Source: Stenomitos frigidus ULC18 (lineage in GTDB: Bacteria; Cyanobacteriota; Cyanobacteriia; Leptolyngbyales; Leptolyngbyaceae). From it: a stretch of 64,000 bases of DNA. Every line of letters starts with the position of its first letter. Within the stretch, counting starts at the first letter, position 1. Shown here piece by piece: positions 53,687-64,000 of the stretch. The position numbers were made by a program, and so were the translations under genes. The notes beneath the pieces were generated by a model. It ran no database searches, was not told the DNA's origin, and was given only the letters and a program-made list of their open reading frames with translations. The stretch covers positions 1 through 64,000 of the forward strand of contig NZ_PVWK01000097.1 of NCBI RefSeq assembly GCF_003003795.1, given 5' to 3'.

Positions 53687-55654
53687 ATGAAAGCCCCCCT
53701 TCCAGAGAATGAGGAGCAAAGAATCTCCAAACTGCTCAGCTACAACATCCTTGATACCCAATCAGAAACGGCTTACGATGACATTGTTCAATTAGCCTCC
53801 CACATTTGTCAAACGCCGATTTCCGTAGTGAGTTTGGTTGATACCGATCGGCAGTGGTTCAAAGCAACGGTTGGGCTAGCAGCTAGTGAAACCCCGCGTG
53901 ACCTGGCCTTTTGTGCCCACGCGATCTTGCAACCCTCGATCTTGGTTGTGCCGGATGCTAGAGAAGATGCTCGCTTTGCCGACAACCCTCTGGTTACGGG
54001 GGCACCTCACATTCGCTTTTATGCAGGTGCCCCTCTAATCACCGCAGATGGTCTGGCACTGGGGACGCTCTGCGTCATTGACTCTCAACCCCGCGCCCTT
54101 TCTCCTGAGCAGACCAGTGCACTGTCTGCCCTTAGTCGTCAGGTTGTGAGCCAGCTTGAGTTGCGGTTGAGCCATCAAAAGCTCATGCAGGAAATAGCCG
54201 AACACAAGCGCAGTGAAGCAACTCTTCAACAGGTGCAGACGCATTTGGAAAAAGAGCGAGGCTTTCTCAAAGCGATTCTGGACCACTTGACTGAGGGCAT
54301 TGTTGCCTGCGACGAAAAAGGTGATCTGATGCTGGTTAATCGCGCGACCTGCGATTTTTATGGCTTGCCTGAAGTCCCGATGCCGACCGAACAGTGGGCT
54401 GACCACTTTGACTTGTATCTGGATGATGGTAAGACGCCGATGCAACCGCAAGATACGCCCTTAGTGCGTGCGTTTCAGGGAGAGATCGTTCATGAAACCG
54501 AAATGGTCATTGTGCCAAAGCTGGGCAAAACCCGGACTCTACTGACCAGTGGACGGGCGTTTTTTGACACTGCTGGAAACAAACTGGGCGCGGTTGTTGC
54601 CATGCATGACATCAGCGATCGCAAGCGGGCTGAAATCGATCGCGAGCGTATGGAAGCAGCTCTGCGGCACACTCAAACGCAGATGATTCAAGCCGAGAAA
54701 ATGTCTGGGCTGGGTCAGCTTGTTGCAGGCATTGCCCACGAAATCAACAATCCAATCAGTTTCATTCATGGCAACCTTAATCCAGCCGCGCAGTATGCGT
54801 ACGATCTGCTTAAACTGATAGACCTTTACCACGCTCAAATACCCGTTCCCAACCCAGCCACTCAGGCCTTTATTGAGGAAATTGACCTGGAATTTCTCAG
54901 GCAGGATCTACCAAAGCTGCTGAACTCAATGCAGAGCGGCACGGAGCGCATTCGAGAAATTGTCCTGTCACTGCGAAACTTCTCGCGGCTAGATGAAGCC
55001 GAAATGAAAGCCGTCGATTTGCATAAAGGCATTGACAATACCCTGGTTATTTTAGGCAATCGCTTGAAGCCGAAGGCAGGGCAACCTGGCATTGAAATTG
55101 TTCGAGAGTACAACAACTTGCCTATGGTTGAATGCTATGCCGGACAGTTGAATCAGGTGTTTATGAATGTTTTGAATAATGCGATCGAGGCCTTAGACGA
55201 ACGCTCGGCGATCGAATCTCTGGAAGCACACTACAACACGCTGCCAAGCGAAAGCACGCTACAGTACGTGCCCACTATCACCATTAGCACTGAAGTCTTG
55301 CCTCATAAGGCGATTGCCATCCGCATAATCGATAATGGTTCCGGCATTCCAGAGCACATCCGCTCCAGGATTTTTGATCCGTTCTTCACTACTAAGCCAG
55401 TTGGTAAAGGCAGCGGGCTAGGGCTGTCTATTAGCTACAAAATCGTGGTGGAAAAGCATGATGGACAACTACAGTGTTACTCAAAGGCAGGGCAAGGAAC
55501 CGAATTTGTGATTGAAATCCCCATCTTGCAGCCAGAGCCTAAACCCCTTACGTCTCATCCCGTCGCAAAGAAGCATTTTGAATTATCAGGGCATGATAGA
55601 GCAAGAATAACGTGCGGGAATCTCGGGTCCTATGAGAATCTTGTTGGTGGATGA
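53687..55654 (+). CDS. GAF-PAS sensor histidine kinase
   Basis: The 655-residue kinase has an N-terminal GAF domain (about 10-165: [20 protein letters not shown], then [20 protein letters not shown]), a short coiled coil, a PAS domain ([20 protein letters not shown]) and a kinase core with His in [16 protein letters not shown] box ([13 protein letters not shown]), G1 DNGSGIP and G2 GSGLGLSIS. The GAF layout is that of cyanobacterial kinases that lack a bilin Cys. I start at 53687 ([12 protein letters not shown]) since GAGG lies 8 bp upstream; the frame opens at TTG 53507. Overlaps the next gene by 23 bp. Confidence 0.88.
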   Translation: MKAPLPENEEQRISKLLSYNILDTQSETAYDDIVQLASHICQTPISVVSLVDTDRQWFKATVGLAASETPRDLAFCAHAILQPSILVVPDAREDARFADNPLVTGAPHIRFYAGAPLITADGLALGTLCVIDSQPRALSPEQTSALSALSRQVVSQLELRLSHQKLMQEIAEHKRSEATLQQVQTHLEKERGFLKAILDHLTEGIVACDEKGDLMLVNRATCDFYGLPEVPMPTEQWADHFDLYLDDGKTPMQPQDTPLVRAFQGEIVHETEMVIVPKLGKTRTLLTSGRAFFDTAGNKLGAVVAMHDISDRKRAEIDRERMEAALRHTQTQMIQAEKMSGLGQLVAGIAHEINNPISFIHGNLNPAAQYAYDLLKLIDLYHAQIPVPNPATQAFIEEIDLEFLRQDLPKLLNSMQSGTERIREIVLSLRNFSRLDEAEMKAVDLHKGIDNTLVILGNRLKPKAGQPGIEIVREYNNLPMVECYAGQLNQVFMNVLNNAIEALDERSAIESLEAHYNTLPSESTLQYVPTITISTEVLPHKAIAIRIIDNGSGIPEHIRSRIFDPFFTTKPVGKGSGLGLSISYKIVVEKHDGQLQCYSKAGQGTEFVIEIPILQPEPKPLTSHPVAKKHFELSGHDRARITCGNLGSYENLVGG

Positions 55655-57188
55655 TGATGAGCTTTTGACTCAAGCGCTGACCAGCTTTTTGACCTCGCAG
55701 CACTATGCGGTTGATGTGGCAACGGATGGCGAAGCAGGGTGGGATTACAGTCAGGCTGCTACTTATGACCTGATTGTGTTGGATATTAGTCTACCTAAAC
55801 TAGATGGCGTTCGCCTCTGTCAAAAATTACGGCGGCATCAATGCCATAGCCCCATTTTGTTGCTCACGGCAAAAGGCGATAGCTCCGATAAAGTCATGGG
55901 TTTGGATGCTGGTGCCGACGACTATCTAGTCAAGCCCTGCACTACGGAAGAGCTCTCTGCCCGCATTCGAGCGTTGTTACGTCGTCAGAGCCCATCGGTT
56001 ACATCACTCCTGGAATGGGGCCATCTATGCTTAAATCCGGGTGCCTGTGAAGTGACCTATCAAGGACAATCGCTGACACTATCGCCGAAAGAATATGGCC
56101 TGTTAGAACTCTTCCTCCGCAATCCCCAACGGGTTTTTAGCAGCAGCATTATTCTGGAGCATTTGTGGGGCTTTGAAAATGCACCGGGCGAAGAAACGAT
56201 TAGAACTCACATTAAACGATTACGACAGAAACTAAAAGCCGTAGGAGCCGCGGATGTGATTGATACAGTTTACGGGATGGGTTATCGCCTCAGTGCTCCT
56301 GTCGAAGTAGCACCTTCACCAACAATTGCACCTTCAGTGGCTGACGAGGCGCGAGCAGCCGCGATCGCCCTCTGGGATCAGTTCAAGCCGCCCATGCTGG
56401 AACGCATGAAGAGCCTGGATCAGGCGATCGTGGCTTGGAGCACAGGCGATCTGTCGGATCAACTGCGGCAGACAGCCATCGGCGATGCTCACAAACTGGC
56501 CGGTTCTTTAGGTATGTTTGGCTTCCCAGAGGGTTCCCGGTTGGGGCAAGCAATCGAGCACTGGCTTGAGACAGCGACGGACGGTGCAGCGGTTGACCCA
56601 CTACAAGCCCTCGTCGTGGCGTTGTATCGAGAATTGGAGCACCCGCCCCAACCTTCAAAGAACGATTTACTCACCGCTTTAAGCGAAGAGAATGTAGATT
56701 TTAGGACAACTCCCGATCCGTCGTCGACACCGCTTACTACAGAAACTCCACAAACGGAGCAAGAGCCAAAGCCGTCGCGATCGTCCGAAATTAAAGTGCT
56801 GGTGGTGGATGACGATGCACTCGTACTGGCAACCTTACAGCAATGCTTGCCCCGTTGGGGGATCTGTCCCATCACTCTCAGTAATCCCTTAAGCCTGTGG
56901 GATGCCCTGGAACGCGAAAACCCCGATCTGCTGATCCTGGATATAGATATGCCTCACATCAATGGCATTGAAGTATGCCGGGTGATTCGCAACGGCAATG
57001 CCTGGAACGGGTTGCCGATTTTGTTTCTGACTGCCCATCGAGATCCGGAGATCATCCTCCAACTTTACAGCGCTGGGGCAGATGACTATGTTGCCAAACC
57101 CTTTACCGAGCCGGAAGTCGTTACCCGCATCTTCAACCGTCTGGAACGGAATCGGTTGCTGCAGCATTGGCGGAGACCAACCTCTTAG
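55632..57188 (+). CDS. Complex response regulator REC-wHTH-HPt-REC
   Basis: The 518-residue protein starts with an OmpR-type receiver (Asp in LIVLDISLPKLDG) and winged-helix (LTLSPKEYGLLELFLRN to YGMGYRLSAP), followed by a histidine phosphotransfer segment (about 235-330, His in GDAHKLAGSLGMFG) and a second receiver (about 385-510, Asp in LLILDIDMPHINGIEV, Lys in VAKPFT). This combines DNA-binding output with an internal phosphorelay. The start overlaps the kinase gene, so the two are coupled and cognate. Confidence 0.87.
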   Translation: MRILLVDDDELLTQALTSFLTSQHYAVDVATDGEAGWDYSQAATYDLIVLDISLPKLDGVRLCQKLRRHQCHSPILLLTAKGDSSDKVMGLDAGADDYLVKPCTTEELSARIRALLRRQSPSVTSLLEWGHLCLNPGACEVTYQGQSLTLSPKEYGLLELFLRNPQRVFSSSIILEHLWGFENAPGEETIRTHIKRLRQKLKAVGAADVIDTVYGMGYRLSAPVEVAPSPTIAPSVADEARAAAIALWDQFKPPMLERMKSLDQAIVAWSTGDLSDQLRQTAIGDAHKLAGSLGMFGFPEGSRLGQAIEHWLETATDGAAVDPLQALVVALYRELEHPPQPSKNDLLTALSEENVDFRTTPDPSSTPLTTETPQTEQEPKPSRSSEIKVLVVDDDALVLATLQQCLPRWGICPITLSNPLSLWDALERENPDLLILDIDMPHINGIEVCRVIRNGNAWNGLPILFLTAHRDPEIILQLYSAGADDYVAKPFTEPEVVTRIFNRLERNRLLQHWRRPTS

Positions 57189-57300
57189 AGCTTTCTAGTA
57201 AACAAAAGACCCTGAGGGGCAGGTTTGATCAAAGGTTAACGGCTAGATGACAAGACTCTGGCAAAAACTGCCCGTACCTAACGGTAAAAATTTTCTTGGC
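57187..57300. repeat. Dispersed repeat, copy B
   Basis: Matches 15447-15559 over about 113 bp; directly follows the regulator stop. The inner GGGGCAGGTTT pairs with AAAAACTGCCC. Confidence 0.7.
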
Positions 57301-57655
57301 GATCGCCTTCAACGGGGTTGTCAAACAGCGCCGCTCTCACCAGTCATATAGCTGTCGCCACAGAGCTTAGGCTATGGGAATGCCTGCACTCCGTCCTAAC
57401 TCGTAGGGTTACTGTGATACAACCCTGACCACGATCGCTTAGGACTGTAAACCCTTTCAGCCATCGGCAAGTTCTGCGGCCGCCTTAGTCTCTTGCAACG
57501 AACTATTGCTCTAGCCTCTACGCCTTAGATCAATCTGTCGTATGATGACAAAAGTGCGTTATTGTGTTCTCTCATGTCAGCAAGGGAACACTTGATTAGG
57601 TATCAGAGGCTTGAGCTTTTGCTGCGATGTTTACTTTGCGGTGAGCCGATTCAGT
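57301..57655. other. Intergenic region, 355 bp
   Basis: No gene is supported. It should contain the promoter for the lone receiver gene at 57656. Confidence 0.4.
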
Positions 57656-58030
57656 ATGGGTACGAAACGAATTTTGGTGATTGATGATGAGGCAGATATC
57701 TGCGAAATCGCCAAAGTGAGCCTGCAAATCACTAAACAGTGGCAGGTGCTGACGGCATCGTCGGGTGAGGAAGGAGTGGCGATCGCAGCCGAAAAGCAAC
57801 CCGATGCCATTCTCCTCGATGTCGTCATGCCCGAAGTGAATGGACTCATGACTCTGAAAGCGCTCAAAGACAATCCGGCAACCCGACTCATCCCCGTCGT
57901 TATGCTCACGGCTACTGGAAACATTGCCACCAAGCAGCAGTACGCTGAACTTGGAGCCAAAGCTGTGCTCACCAAACCCTTTGATCCAGGTGTATTAGGT
58001 GACCAAATTATCACTGCCCTGGAATGGTAA
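57656..58030 (+). CDS. Single-domain response regulator (receiver only)
   Basis: A 124-residue CheY-like receiver: ILVIDDEADICEIAKVSLQ, phosphoacceptor in AILLDVVMPEVNG, VVMLTATGN and Lys in VLTKPFDPG. No output domain. The ATG at 57656 is used; the frame opens 15 codons earlier at 57611 but without sequence typical of receivers. It may serve a phosphorelay with the kinases nearby. Confidence 0.87.
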   Translation: MGTKRILVIDDEADICEIAKVSLQITKQWQVLTASSGEEGVAIAAEKQPDAILLDVVMPEVNGLMTLKALKDNPATRLIPVVMLTATGNIATKQQYAELGAKAVLTKPFDPGVLGDQIITALEW

Positions 58031-58092
58031 ACTGCAATCTACTGGTCGCTTAGGATCGTGGATTAATTGATCTGAACCATTTCCCTTCTGTA

Positions 58093-58120
58093 GTAGGGAC
58101 GTTCCGTGGAACGTCCCTAC
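58093..58120. repeat. REP-like palindrome
   Basis: A perfect 13-bp stem, GTAGGGACGTTCC with GGAACGTCCCTAC, around GT. This palindrome type is frequent in cyanobacterial genomes between genes; here it follows the receiver gene and may end its transcript. Confidence 0.8.
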
Positions 58121-58224
58121 AGAAAGAATTCCACTTTATTAAATCTGCGTTCCTTAGGAACAACTTCAGACCCAATCTTCTGGCGCCGCTTCACCTCGCT
58201 TGATCGTAACGGTATCTTGAGTCT

Positions 58225-58410
58225 GTGCGATCGCGACTCTTTGATCCCTTCTTTACGACAAAGCCGATTGGCAAAGGGACCGGGTTGGGCTTGTCTATCA
58301 GCTACCAGGTTGTGGCCGAAAAGCATGGTGGCAACTTGCAGTGCGATTCCACGCCGGGGCAGGGCACGAAATTTGTCATTGAAATCCCGATTCGTCAGGA
58401 AGAGTCCTAG
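58225..58410 (+). pseudogene. Histidine kinase HATPase remnant
   Basis: Only the end of a HATPase_c domain remains: [19 protein letters not shown], then LGLSISYQVVAEKHGG and GQGTKFVIEIPI. It is closely similar to the end of the kinase at 53687-55654, so it is a duplicated and truncated relative. No H box or N box is upstream. Confidence 0.82.
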
Positions 58411-58699
58411 CACTCTGATGGCGGTTGCCACGCAAATGTCACATTTTTTCTCTAGACTCTTAGATATAGTGGTAAGCATACAGATGGTTGACAGCTCATG
58501 TTTTGAGGGTAGTGCTTGTAGCGTTTAACCTGTTCTTACAGTTTGCAGACGATCGAAGCGACAACCCTTACTGGAGCTAAGCTCAATTTCAGACTGAAAA
58601 ACCAGTGCTAGAGCGATGACCACCAGCCATCCTGAACAATGAATGTTGACACAACTAGCCCCTCATCGAGCACTACCCCTAAACCAAGATTCTGTAGAG

Positions 58700-58990
58700 A
58701 TGACGCTTCCTCTAGTGATCAACGAAAGCCAGGTGCGGCCATTCAAGTATTGGCAGGAGGGGATTCAACAGGGAATCCGTTACAATAACGACCTCTACGC
58801 TCACTTCCAGTCTTACTCCAAAACCGAACGACTGAAAGCGTATGATATTGCCTCTGAGCAAGCACAAAAGGGCGTCTCTGTCTGTATGACGGTCTCCAAA
58901 ACCCACTACACGATCTGGCTCAGCTTACGATCGCTCAGTCACGCTACACATGGCAATCAACTGCTGAACAAAGCGAAAGCGCTCAGCTAA
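58700..58990 (+). CDS. Hypothetical protein, 96 aa
   Basis: Contains INESQVRPFKYWQEGIQQGI, then RYNNDLYAHFQSYSKTERLK and ends in a basic helix. No family recognised. ATG at 58700 (preceded by GTAGAG) is preferred over the upstream TTG at 58643. It lies in the signalling region and may be unrelated to it. Confidence 0.55.
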   Translation: MTLPLVINESQVRPFKYWQEGIQQGIRYNNDLYAHFQSYSKTERLKAYDIASEQAQKGVSVCMTVSKTHYTIWLSLRSLSHATHGNQLLNKAKALS

Positions 58991-59051
58991 AGACGACTTA
59001 CTGCCAGCCACTAACCCACTAATCCAATTAAACCGTCTTTATGAGGTCGAG

Positions 59052-59363
59052 ATGAGGCTTTCTCCAACCACTTGTTATTACATCCGTAAACTACTCTGTC
59101 GCTTTCAAGGGGATGTCAAAGGCACGGCTGCTTCAAAAGCAGTGCCCACTGACGCGCTCTCAAATATCGATGAAGTGTTACAAAGCCTTTACCCGTCAGT
59201 GACCGAGATTTCTAGTGTGATCCAACGGCTTGAAAGCCTGGTCTATCTTCATAAGAGTATTCATGCTCAAACATCTTTATATGCCAACTACGTACATGAA
59301 TTAACGAAGTTAGAGCAACAAATTTTTCGGCTTCTAGCTTTCAGAAGGTTAGAGTCTGATTGA
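59052..59363 (+). CDS. Hypothetical helical protein, 103 aa
   Basis: A helical protein with TTCYYIRKLLCRFQGDVKG and LSNIDEVLQSLYPSVTEISS. No family recognised. It lies 66 bp upstream of the HisKA-EAL gene and could be co-transcribed with it. Confidence 0.55.
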   Translation: MRLSPTTCYYIRKLLCRFQGDVKGTAASKAVPTDALSNIDEVLQSLYPSVTEISSVIQRLESLVYLHKSIHAQTSLYANYVHELTKLEQQIFRLLAFRRLESD

Positions 59364-59428
59364 GGGGCTCAAGTGAGTTTGGCTTCTTTCACCGACCGCA
59401 GATCTGCTCAGCTTCTACCAGGACTTAA

Positions 59429-60484
59429 ATGATGATCATGGCTGAAGACCCTAATCAATGTAGCGTAGGGAGACCCTATTCAATGAGTTTACTAGGGAAC
59501 ACGGCACTCTCTATCTGCCATGAATTACGCACCCCATTGACGTCAATTCAGGGAGCGCTGGGTCTTCTGCATACTGGTCAATTAGGATGTTTATCAGACG
59601 AGGGGCAGCGAGTACTCGCGATCGCCATCAACAATGTCAACCGCCTGACGCGTCTGGCAAACGCCATGGAAGATCAACCACTGCTCCCCATGACGCTGCT
59701 GGCAGAAGGGAACATTGAGCAGTTACAGCTGGAGAATGCACTCTACGGAGCACTCGATCGCCAAGAATTTCAGCTTGCTTATCAATCCATCGTCTCTGTA
59801 GACAACAACAGTATTATTGGGTTCGAGGCACTAGCCCGGTGGTACCATCCCAGTAAAGGGGTCATTTCGCCTGACATCTTTATTGCATTGGCAGAAAAAA
59901 ATCAATGCATCCATCCACTGGGGCTCTGGATTCTGGAACAAGCTTGCCGCCAACTTTACACCTGGCAGCAGCAGTTTTCTGCTCATCCCTCTCTCACAAT
60001 GAGTGTGAACCTCTCTGCTCTACAGCTCCTGCAACCCAATTTAGTGCAAGAGGTGCAGCAGATTCTTGAAAAGACTCAGGTGAGGCCTAGCAGTTTGAAG
60101 CTAGAGATTACTGAAAGTATGCTCATCGAAAATCAGCAGGAGGCGATCTTTGCACTCTCACAACTCAGAGACATGGGCATTCAACTGTATGTTGATGATT
60201 TTGGCACTGGCTATTCCTCTCTGGGACGACTGCAAGATCTGCCGATCGATGTGCTAAAAATCGATCGCTCCTTCGTACAAAGTCAACAATGGGATATTAG
60301 CGAAACGATCGTGCTTTTAGCAGCCAAACTAGGCTTAGATGTGATTGCAGAAGGTGTAGAAACTGCCGAGGATCAGGCAGCCTTAGAGGCAGTAGGATGT
60401 ACTAAAATGCAAGGCTACCATTTTTCTAAACCGCTTAATAGCCAGGCGGCAACGGCGCTGATTACAGCTTCTCACTATAGTTAA
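59429..60484 (+). CDS. HisKA-EAL fusion protein (predicted c-di-GMP phosphodiesterase)
   Basis: Residues 20-85 form a HisKA-type dimerisation helix pair with the phosphoacceptor-like CHELRTPLTSIQGALGLLH, but no HATPase_c domain follows. Instead an EAL domain begins at about residue 100, with EALARWYHP, NLSALQLL, LEITESML, DDFGTGYSSLG, LKIDRSFV and AEGVET. These catalytic and metal-binding residues of c-di-GMP phosphodiesterases are present, so activity is likely. The HisKA part may receive a phosphate from a partner kinase or only mediate dimerisation. The ATG follows AGGACTTAA. Confidence 0.85.
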   Translation: MMIMAEDPNQCSVGRPYSMSLLGNTALSICHELRTPLTSIQGALGLLHTGQLGCLSDEGQRVLAIAINNVNRLTRLANAMEDQPLLPMTLLAEGNIEQLQLENALYGALDRQEFQLAYQSIVSVDNNSIIGFEALARWYHPSKGVISPDIFIALAEKNQCIHPLGLWILEQACRQLYTWQQQFSAHPSLTMSVNLSALQLLQPNLVQEVQQILEKTQVRPSSLKLEITESMLIENQQEAIFALSQLRDMGIQLYVDDFGTGYSSLGRLQDLPIDVLKIDRSFVQSQQWDISETIVLLAAKLGLDVIAEGVETAEDQAALEAVGCTKMQGYHFSKPLNSQAATALITASHYS

Positions 60485-60597
60485 AGATTACAGTTAAATG
60501 TAGTACGTGTAATACATAAATTTTCGCCCAATCGCACGAAGAAGGGCTTAGGATCGGGGCAAAATAGCCATAGCGGTTAGTGAAAACCGGACTGAAG

Positions 60598-63500
60598 ATG
60601 ACTACTGAGCAGGTTAGCACAGCCACTGGCTACATTCTCATCGTCGATGATAACCCGGTTAACTTAGAGGTCTTAGCCAGACGGCTAGTGAAGCACGGGT
60701 ATAGCGTCAATGTGGCTGCAGATGGCCCAACCGCCTTACAGCTGATTGCGGTCAACCTGCCTGACCTCATTTTGCTCGACATTATAATGCCGGAAATGGA
60801 TGGGTATGAGGTCTGCCAACGGCTCAAAGCCGATGAAAAAACTCGCCACATTCCCGTGATCTTCCAGAGTGCTTTGGAAGACATGCCCGATAAAATCAAA
60901 GCCTTTTCAGTGGGCGGGTCAGACTTCATCACCAAGCCGTTTCAGCCACAAGAGCTTCTGGTGCGGGTTGAGCATCAGTTGCAAAGGGTGTGGCTGCAGA
61001 GGGAAACGCAACAACAGAAGCAGCAATTAGTCGAACAAAATCAACAGCTTCAGCGAGAGATTGGTGAACGCGATCGTGCCCTGTTTGAGCGTGAGCAGGC
61101 AGAACGATCGCTGGACCGAGAACGAACCGATCTCCACCATGCCAATACCCGCCTATCAGCGCTTATGAGCAACCTCCAGGCTGGGGTGCTGGTTGAAGAT
61201 GAGTCGCGCCGGATCGTGCTGGCAAATCAGCCGTTTTGTGATCTGTTTGGCATTCCAGTACCGCCCCAGCAGTTGATTGGTACGGACTGTTCTGAGTCGG
61301 CCGAGCAAGTGAAAGCACTCTTTGCTGAACCTGAGGTGTTTCCAGCGCGCATCCAACAAATCCTACAGGAACAGCAGATCGTTGTTGCTGAAGAAATTTG
61401 GCTGGCAGACGATCGCGTCGTTGAACGAGACTACATCCCCATCATTCAAGACCAGGTCTATCAGGGGCATTTGTGGCAGTATCGCGACATTACTGCTAGC
61501 AAAGCAACCGAGATCGAACTGCGTCTCAAGACGAAAGCACTCGCTGATTTTAGCGCTAGCCTCAAAGAGCTGCACCGCCTCAACATGACTGACTTTGACA
61601 GTCTTGAGGCGCTCTTTGCTGACTACATTCAAACCGGTTGCACCGTCTTGGATTTTTCGGCGGGGGCGATCGGTCGCATTCAGGAGGAGACCTACACGTT
61701 CCTTGCCATCCAGTCAGACTTTGAGCAGCTAGTTCCTAATCTGACCATTAATTTACAAGAGGCCTATTGTGGCAAGGTGATCGAACGACGGTCAACGGTC
61801 TCCTTTCATCATGTGGGCGAGATAGAGGAGATGCGCTGTCATCCCCTCTATGAAGCGTTAAAGCTGGAATCCTATCTGGGCACTCCCATTTTTGTGGAAG
61901 GAGAGCTGTTTGGGACGCTCTGTTTCTTCTCGACGCAGCCGAGACCCCACGGTTTTGAGCAGCATGAGAGAGAAATCATTGAGCTGATGGCTCAAAGCAT
62001 TGGCAAGTTTATCCGCGTTCAAGAAATCGAAGCAACGCAACGACAGGCAGAGCAAGAAGTGCGTCTGCTCCTGACTCTAACCCAACAGATTGCGGCGGCC
62101 TCTGACTTTAACCAGGCGCTTGAAATCGCTTTACGGACTCTCTGTGCCGCAACGGGTTGGATTTATGGCGAAGTCTGGCTCCCCAATGCAGATGGCTCTG
62201 TTTTGGAATGTAGTCCGATCTGGCATTGCAATCGGAATCATAAAACGCCCGCAGCGATCGCGCTCGTCGAACAATTTCGCCAGAAGATTGCGAGAACAAC
62301 GTTGCAGTCGGGTCAGGGCAGTGCAGGACGTATCTGGCAAAGCCAGAAAGCAGAATGGATGCCGGATATTGAACGTTTTCTCAGAGATTCGCCCACGTCT
62401 ACCCACTCTAATGATCGACGGTTGTCCTCCAATACGTTTGGGTTGAATGTCCATTTTGGTGTTCCCATCATGGTGGCGGGCGATCGCGGTGTAGCTAGTC
62501 ACCTCAAGCAAGCGGAGCCGTTCCAGACTTCTGCTGACACATCTCAACCAAGCGTGGTGGCAATCCTGGTCTTCTTTATTGCGCAGTCCTCACCACAGGA
62601 TGAGCGGCTGACCCAACTTGTTTCAGCCGTAGCAGCCCAACTAGGCATTATTTTGGCTCAGAAACAAGCCGAAGCCGAACTGCAAGCAGTCTTTAGAGCC
62701 ATGACCGATGTCGTGGTTGCCAGGAATGCGAATGGACGCTGCCTCAAAATCGCCCCAACCAGCCCCAACCTGGTGAAGCCAGCCGGTGAAATGGTTGGTA
62801 AAACGCTGCACGAAACCTTCCCGCCTGCGATCGCGGATCTGATCCTTAATGGCATTCGCACCAGTCTGGCAACGAACCAGACGATAGAACTGGAGTACAA
62901 CGTCTCCATTCAGCAGCGAGAGGTGTGCCTGTCAGCACGCATTTCCCCGCTATCAGAGAAAGCGGTCATTCTGGTCGCACGCGATATTACAGAGCGCAAG
63001 CGTGTTGAAGGGGCACTGCAACAAAGTGAGGCTCAAAATCGGGCGTTTTTGGATGCCATTCCCGATCTGTTGCTGCGCGTGAATCGAGACGGCTATCACC
63101 TGGACTATATTCCGCCCAAAAACTTCAAAGATGTGTTTGGTCATTGCAATCGCTTGCATAAAACCATTTTTGAAACACTGCCGACTGAGCTCGCTCAGCA
63201 GCAAATGCAGTTTATCCAGGCAGCTCTAGCAACCGGTAAAACTCAGGTTTACGAACATCAGTTTGAGGACGTCGGCAACACCGTTTACGAGGAAGTGCGC
63301 ATCTCGGCCAGCGGAGAAGACGAAGCGTTAATGGTCATTCGGGATGTCACACAACGTAAGCAAACCGAAAATGCACTGCGAGAAAGCGAAGAACGCTTTC
63401 GTGCCATCTTTGAACAGGCAGCCGTTGGGATTGGTCTGGCAAATATGTCTGGTCAAATCATCCGAGTCAATAAAGGACTTTGTGATCTGTTGGGGTACAC

Positions 63501-64000
63501 ACAATCTGAATTAGTCGGTAAGACCTTTCAGGAGCTTACTCACCCAGATGACTGGCACCAAAGCTTAATCAGTATTCGTCGAGCCTTGGCAGGAGACGTT
63601 CAAACCTTCTCTCTAGAAAAGCGCTATGTCTGTAAGAGTGGTCAGTTGCAATGGGTGCATTTGACAGCGTCCTTAATGCGTGATATCAGCGGTGAACCCC
63701 AATATTTCATTGGCATTATTGAAGATATCCAGGAGCGCAAAGAAGCAGAGGAAGTTTTACAAAAGGCAAAAGAAGCGGCACTGAGAGAAGCGGCGCAAAG
63801 CGCAGATGCTAACCGCACCAAGAGTGAGTTTTTAGCCAACATGAGTCACGAATTGCGCACTCCACTCAACGCCATCTTAGGGTTTACACAACTGATGGTA
63901 CGAGACAGTTCACTGACTCAGACGGCTCATGAATACCTGCAAATTATTAGCCGTAGCGGCGAACATTTGCTTAACCTGATTAATGATGTTTTGGAAATGT
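60598..64000 (+). CDS. Large hybrid sensor histidine kinase, 3' end outside window
   Basis: Open from ATG at 60598 to the window end without a stop (at least 1134 residues). Domains in order: receiver (1-125; [13 protein letters not shown]), coiled coil (130-185), PAS (186-300), GAF (about 320-480), GAF (about 490-690), three PAS domains (about 690-1045) and a HisKA domain with [15 protein letters not shown]. The HATPase_c domain should lie just beyond. An N-terminal receiver before many sensor modules is typical of large cyanobacterial phosphorelay kinases. The EAL gene is 114 bp upstream on the same strand. Confidence 0.88.
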   Translation, partial: MTTEQVSTATGYILIVDDNPVNLEVLARRLVKHGYSVNVAADGPTALQLIAVNLPDLILLDIIMPEMDGYEVCQRLKADEKTRHIPVIFQSALEDMPDKIKAFSVGGSDFITKPFQPQELLVRVEHQLQRVWLQRETQQQKQQLVEQNQQLQREIGERDRALFEREQAERSLDRERTDLHHANTRLSALMSNLQAGVLVEDESRRIVLANQPFCDLFGIPVPPQQLIGTDCSESAEQVKALFAEPEVFPARIQQILQEQQIVVAEEIWLADDRVVERDYIPIIQDQVYQGHLWQYRDITASKATEIELRLKTKALADFSASLKELHRLNMTDFDSLEALFADYIQTGCTVLDFSAGAIGRIQEETYTFLAIQSDFEQLVPNLTINLQEAYCGKVIERRSTVSFHHVGEIEEMRCHPLYEALKLESYLGTPIFVEGELFGTLCFFSTQPRPHGFEQHEREIIELMAQSIGKFIRVQEIEATQRQAEQEVRLLLTLTQQIAAASDFNQALEIALRTLCAATGWIYGEVWLPNADGSVLECSPIWHCNRNHKTPAAIALVEQFRQKIARTTLQSGQGSAGRIWQSQKAEWMPDIERFLRDSPTSTHSNDRRLSSNTFGLNVHFGVPIMVAGDRGVASHLKQAEPFQTSADTSQPSVVAILVFFIAQSSPQDERLTQLVSAVAAQLGIILAQKQAEAELQAVFRAMTDVVVARNANGRCLKIAPTSPNLVKPAGEMVGKTLHETFPPAIADLILNGIRTSLATNQTIELEYNVSIQQREVCLSARISPLSEKAVILVARDITERKRVEGALQQSEAQNRAFLDAIPDLLLRVNRDGYHLDYIPPKNFKDVFGHCNRLHKTIFETLPTELAQQQMQFIQAALATGKTQVYEHQFEDVGNTVYEEVRISASGEDEALMVIRDVTQRKQTENALRESEERFRAIFEQAAVGIGLANMSGQIIRVNKGLCDLLGYTQSELVGKTFQELTHPDDWHQSLISIRRALAGDVQTFSLEKRYVCKSGQLQWVHLTASLMRDISGEPQYFIGIIEDIQERKEAEEVLQKAKEAALREAAQSADANRTKSEFLANMSHELRTPLNAILGFTQLMVRDSSLTQTAHEYLQIISRSGEHLLNLINDVLEM

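Overview
The window is cyanobacterial chromosome. The HIP1 octamer GCGATCGC and its GATCG core occur throughout. The gene set is also cyanobacterial: a SphS/SphR phosphate-sensing pair, an IctB-family membrane protein, a Cdv3/DivIVA-like protein, a UPF0367 protein, a PirA-type PII-interacting peptide behind an NtcA box, a glycine-linker RRM protein and a full gas vesicle operon. Small non-coding repeats and decayed genes are common, as in many filamentous or Leptolyngbya-like cyanobacteria. I cannot name the genus from sequence alone, and I saw no rRNA, tRNA or CRISPR array.

Layout. 1-4.9 kb: the 3' end of an IS110-family transposase, a DUF362 protein joined to a small ORF by five 16-bp repeats, a decayed TPR-CHAT gene split by a small repeat element, an alpha/beta hydrolase and a potassium channel with a zinc ribbon. 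4.9-16.8 kb, mostly minus strand: an ECF-type ATPase, UPF0367, sphS-sphR, a SpoIID-like protein, a SAM hydrolase, pirA (plus strand), an MBL-fold hydrolase, ilvE, a phosphatase-like protein, cdv3-like and coaD. 17-24.7 kb: a possible papain-fold protein, a GGDEF remnant, YdcF, GNAT and GIY-YIG genes, miaE, trpE with a filler-like in-frame insert, and an RNA-binding protein.

25-31.3 kb is the gas vesicle operon gvpA-C-N-J-K-F-G plus a GvpV candidate. GvpC and GvpN carry the same extra C-terminal domain of about 50 residues, and GvpN also has an 18-bp tandem repeat tract. This is the most distinctive feature of the window. 31.3-38.5 kb: a MarR-controlled group (membrane methyltransferase, MarR, ferredoxin-SCP2 fusion) behind a perfect 22-bp palindrome, a dienelactone hydrolase with an AraC regulator, two broken genes, an M48 protease and smpB. 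38.7-49.8 kb: an IctB-family protein, a PEBP-family protein, an aldo/keto reductase, a group of acyl-CoA dehydrogenase, PIG-L deacetylase, NodS-like methyltransferase and family-2 glycosyltransferase that recalls Nod-factor enzymology, and mgtA.

50-64 kb: a RecD2-type helicase, then a signalling region with a GAF-PAS histidine kinase, a REC-wHTH-HPt-REC regulator, a lone receiver, a kinase remnant, a HisKA-EAL fusion and a very large hybrid kinase cut by the window end. Several small repeat families (a MITE-like element in three copies, a 113-bp pair and REP-like palindromes) sit at gene 3' ends or inside broken genes.
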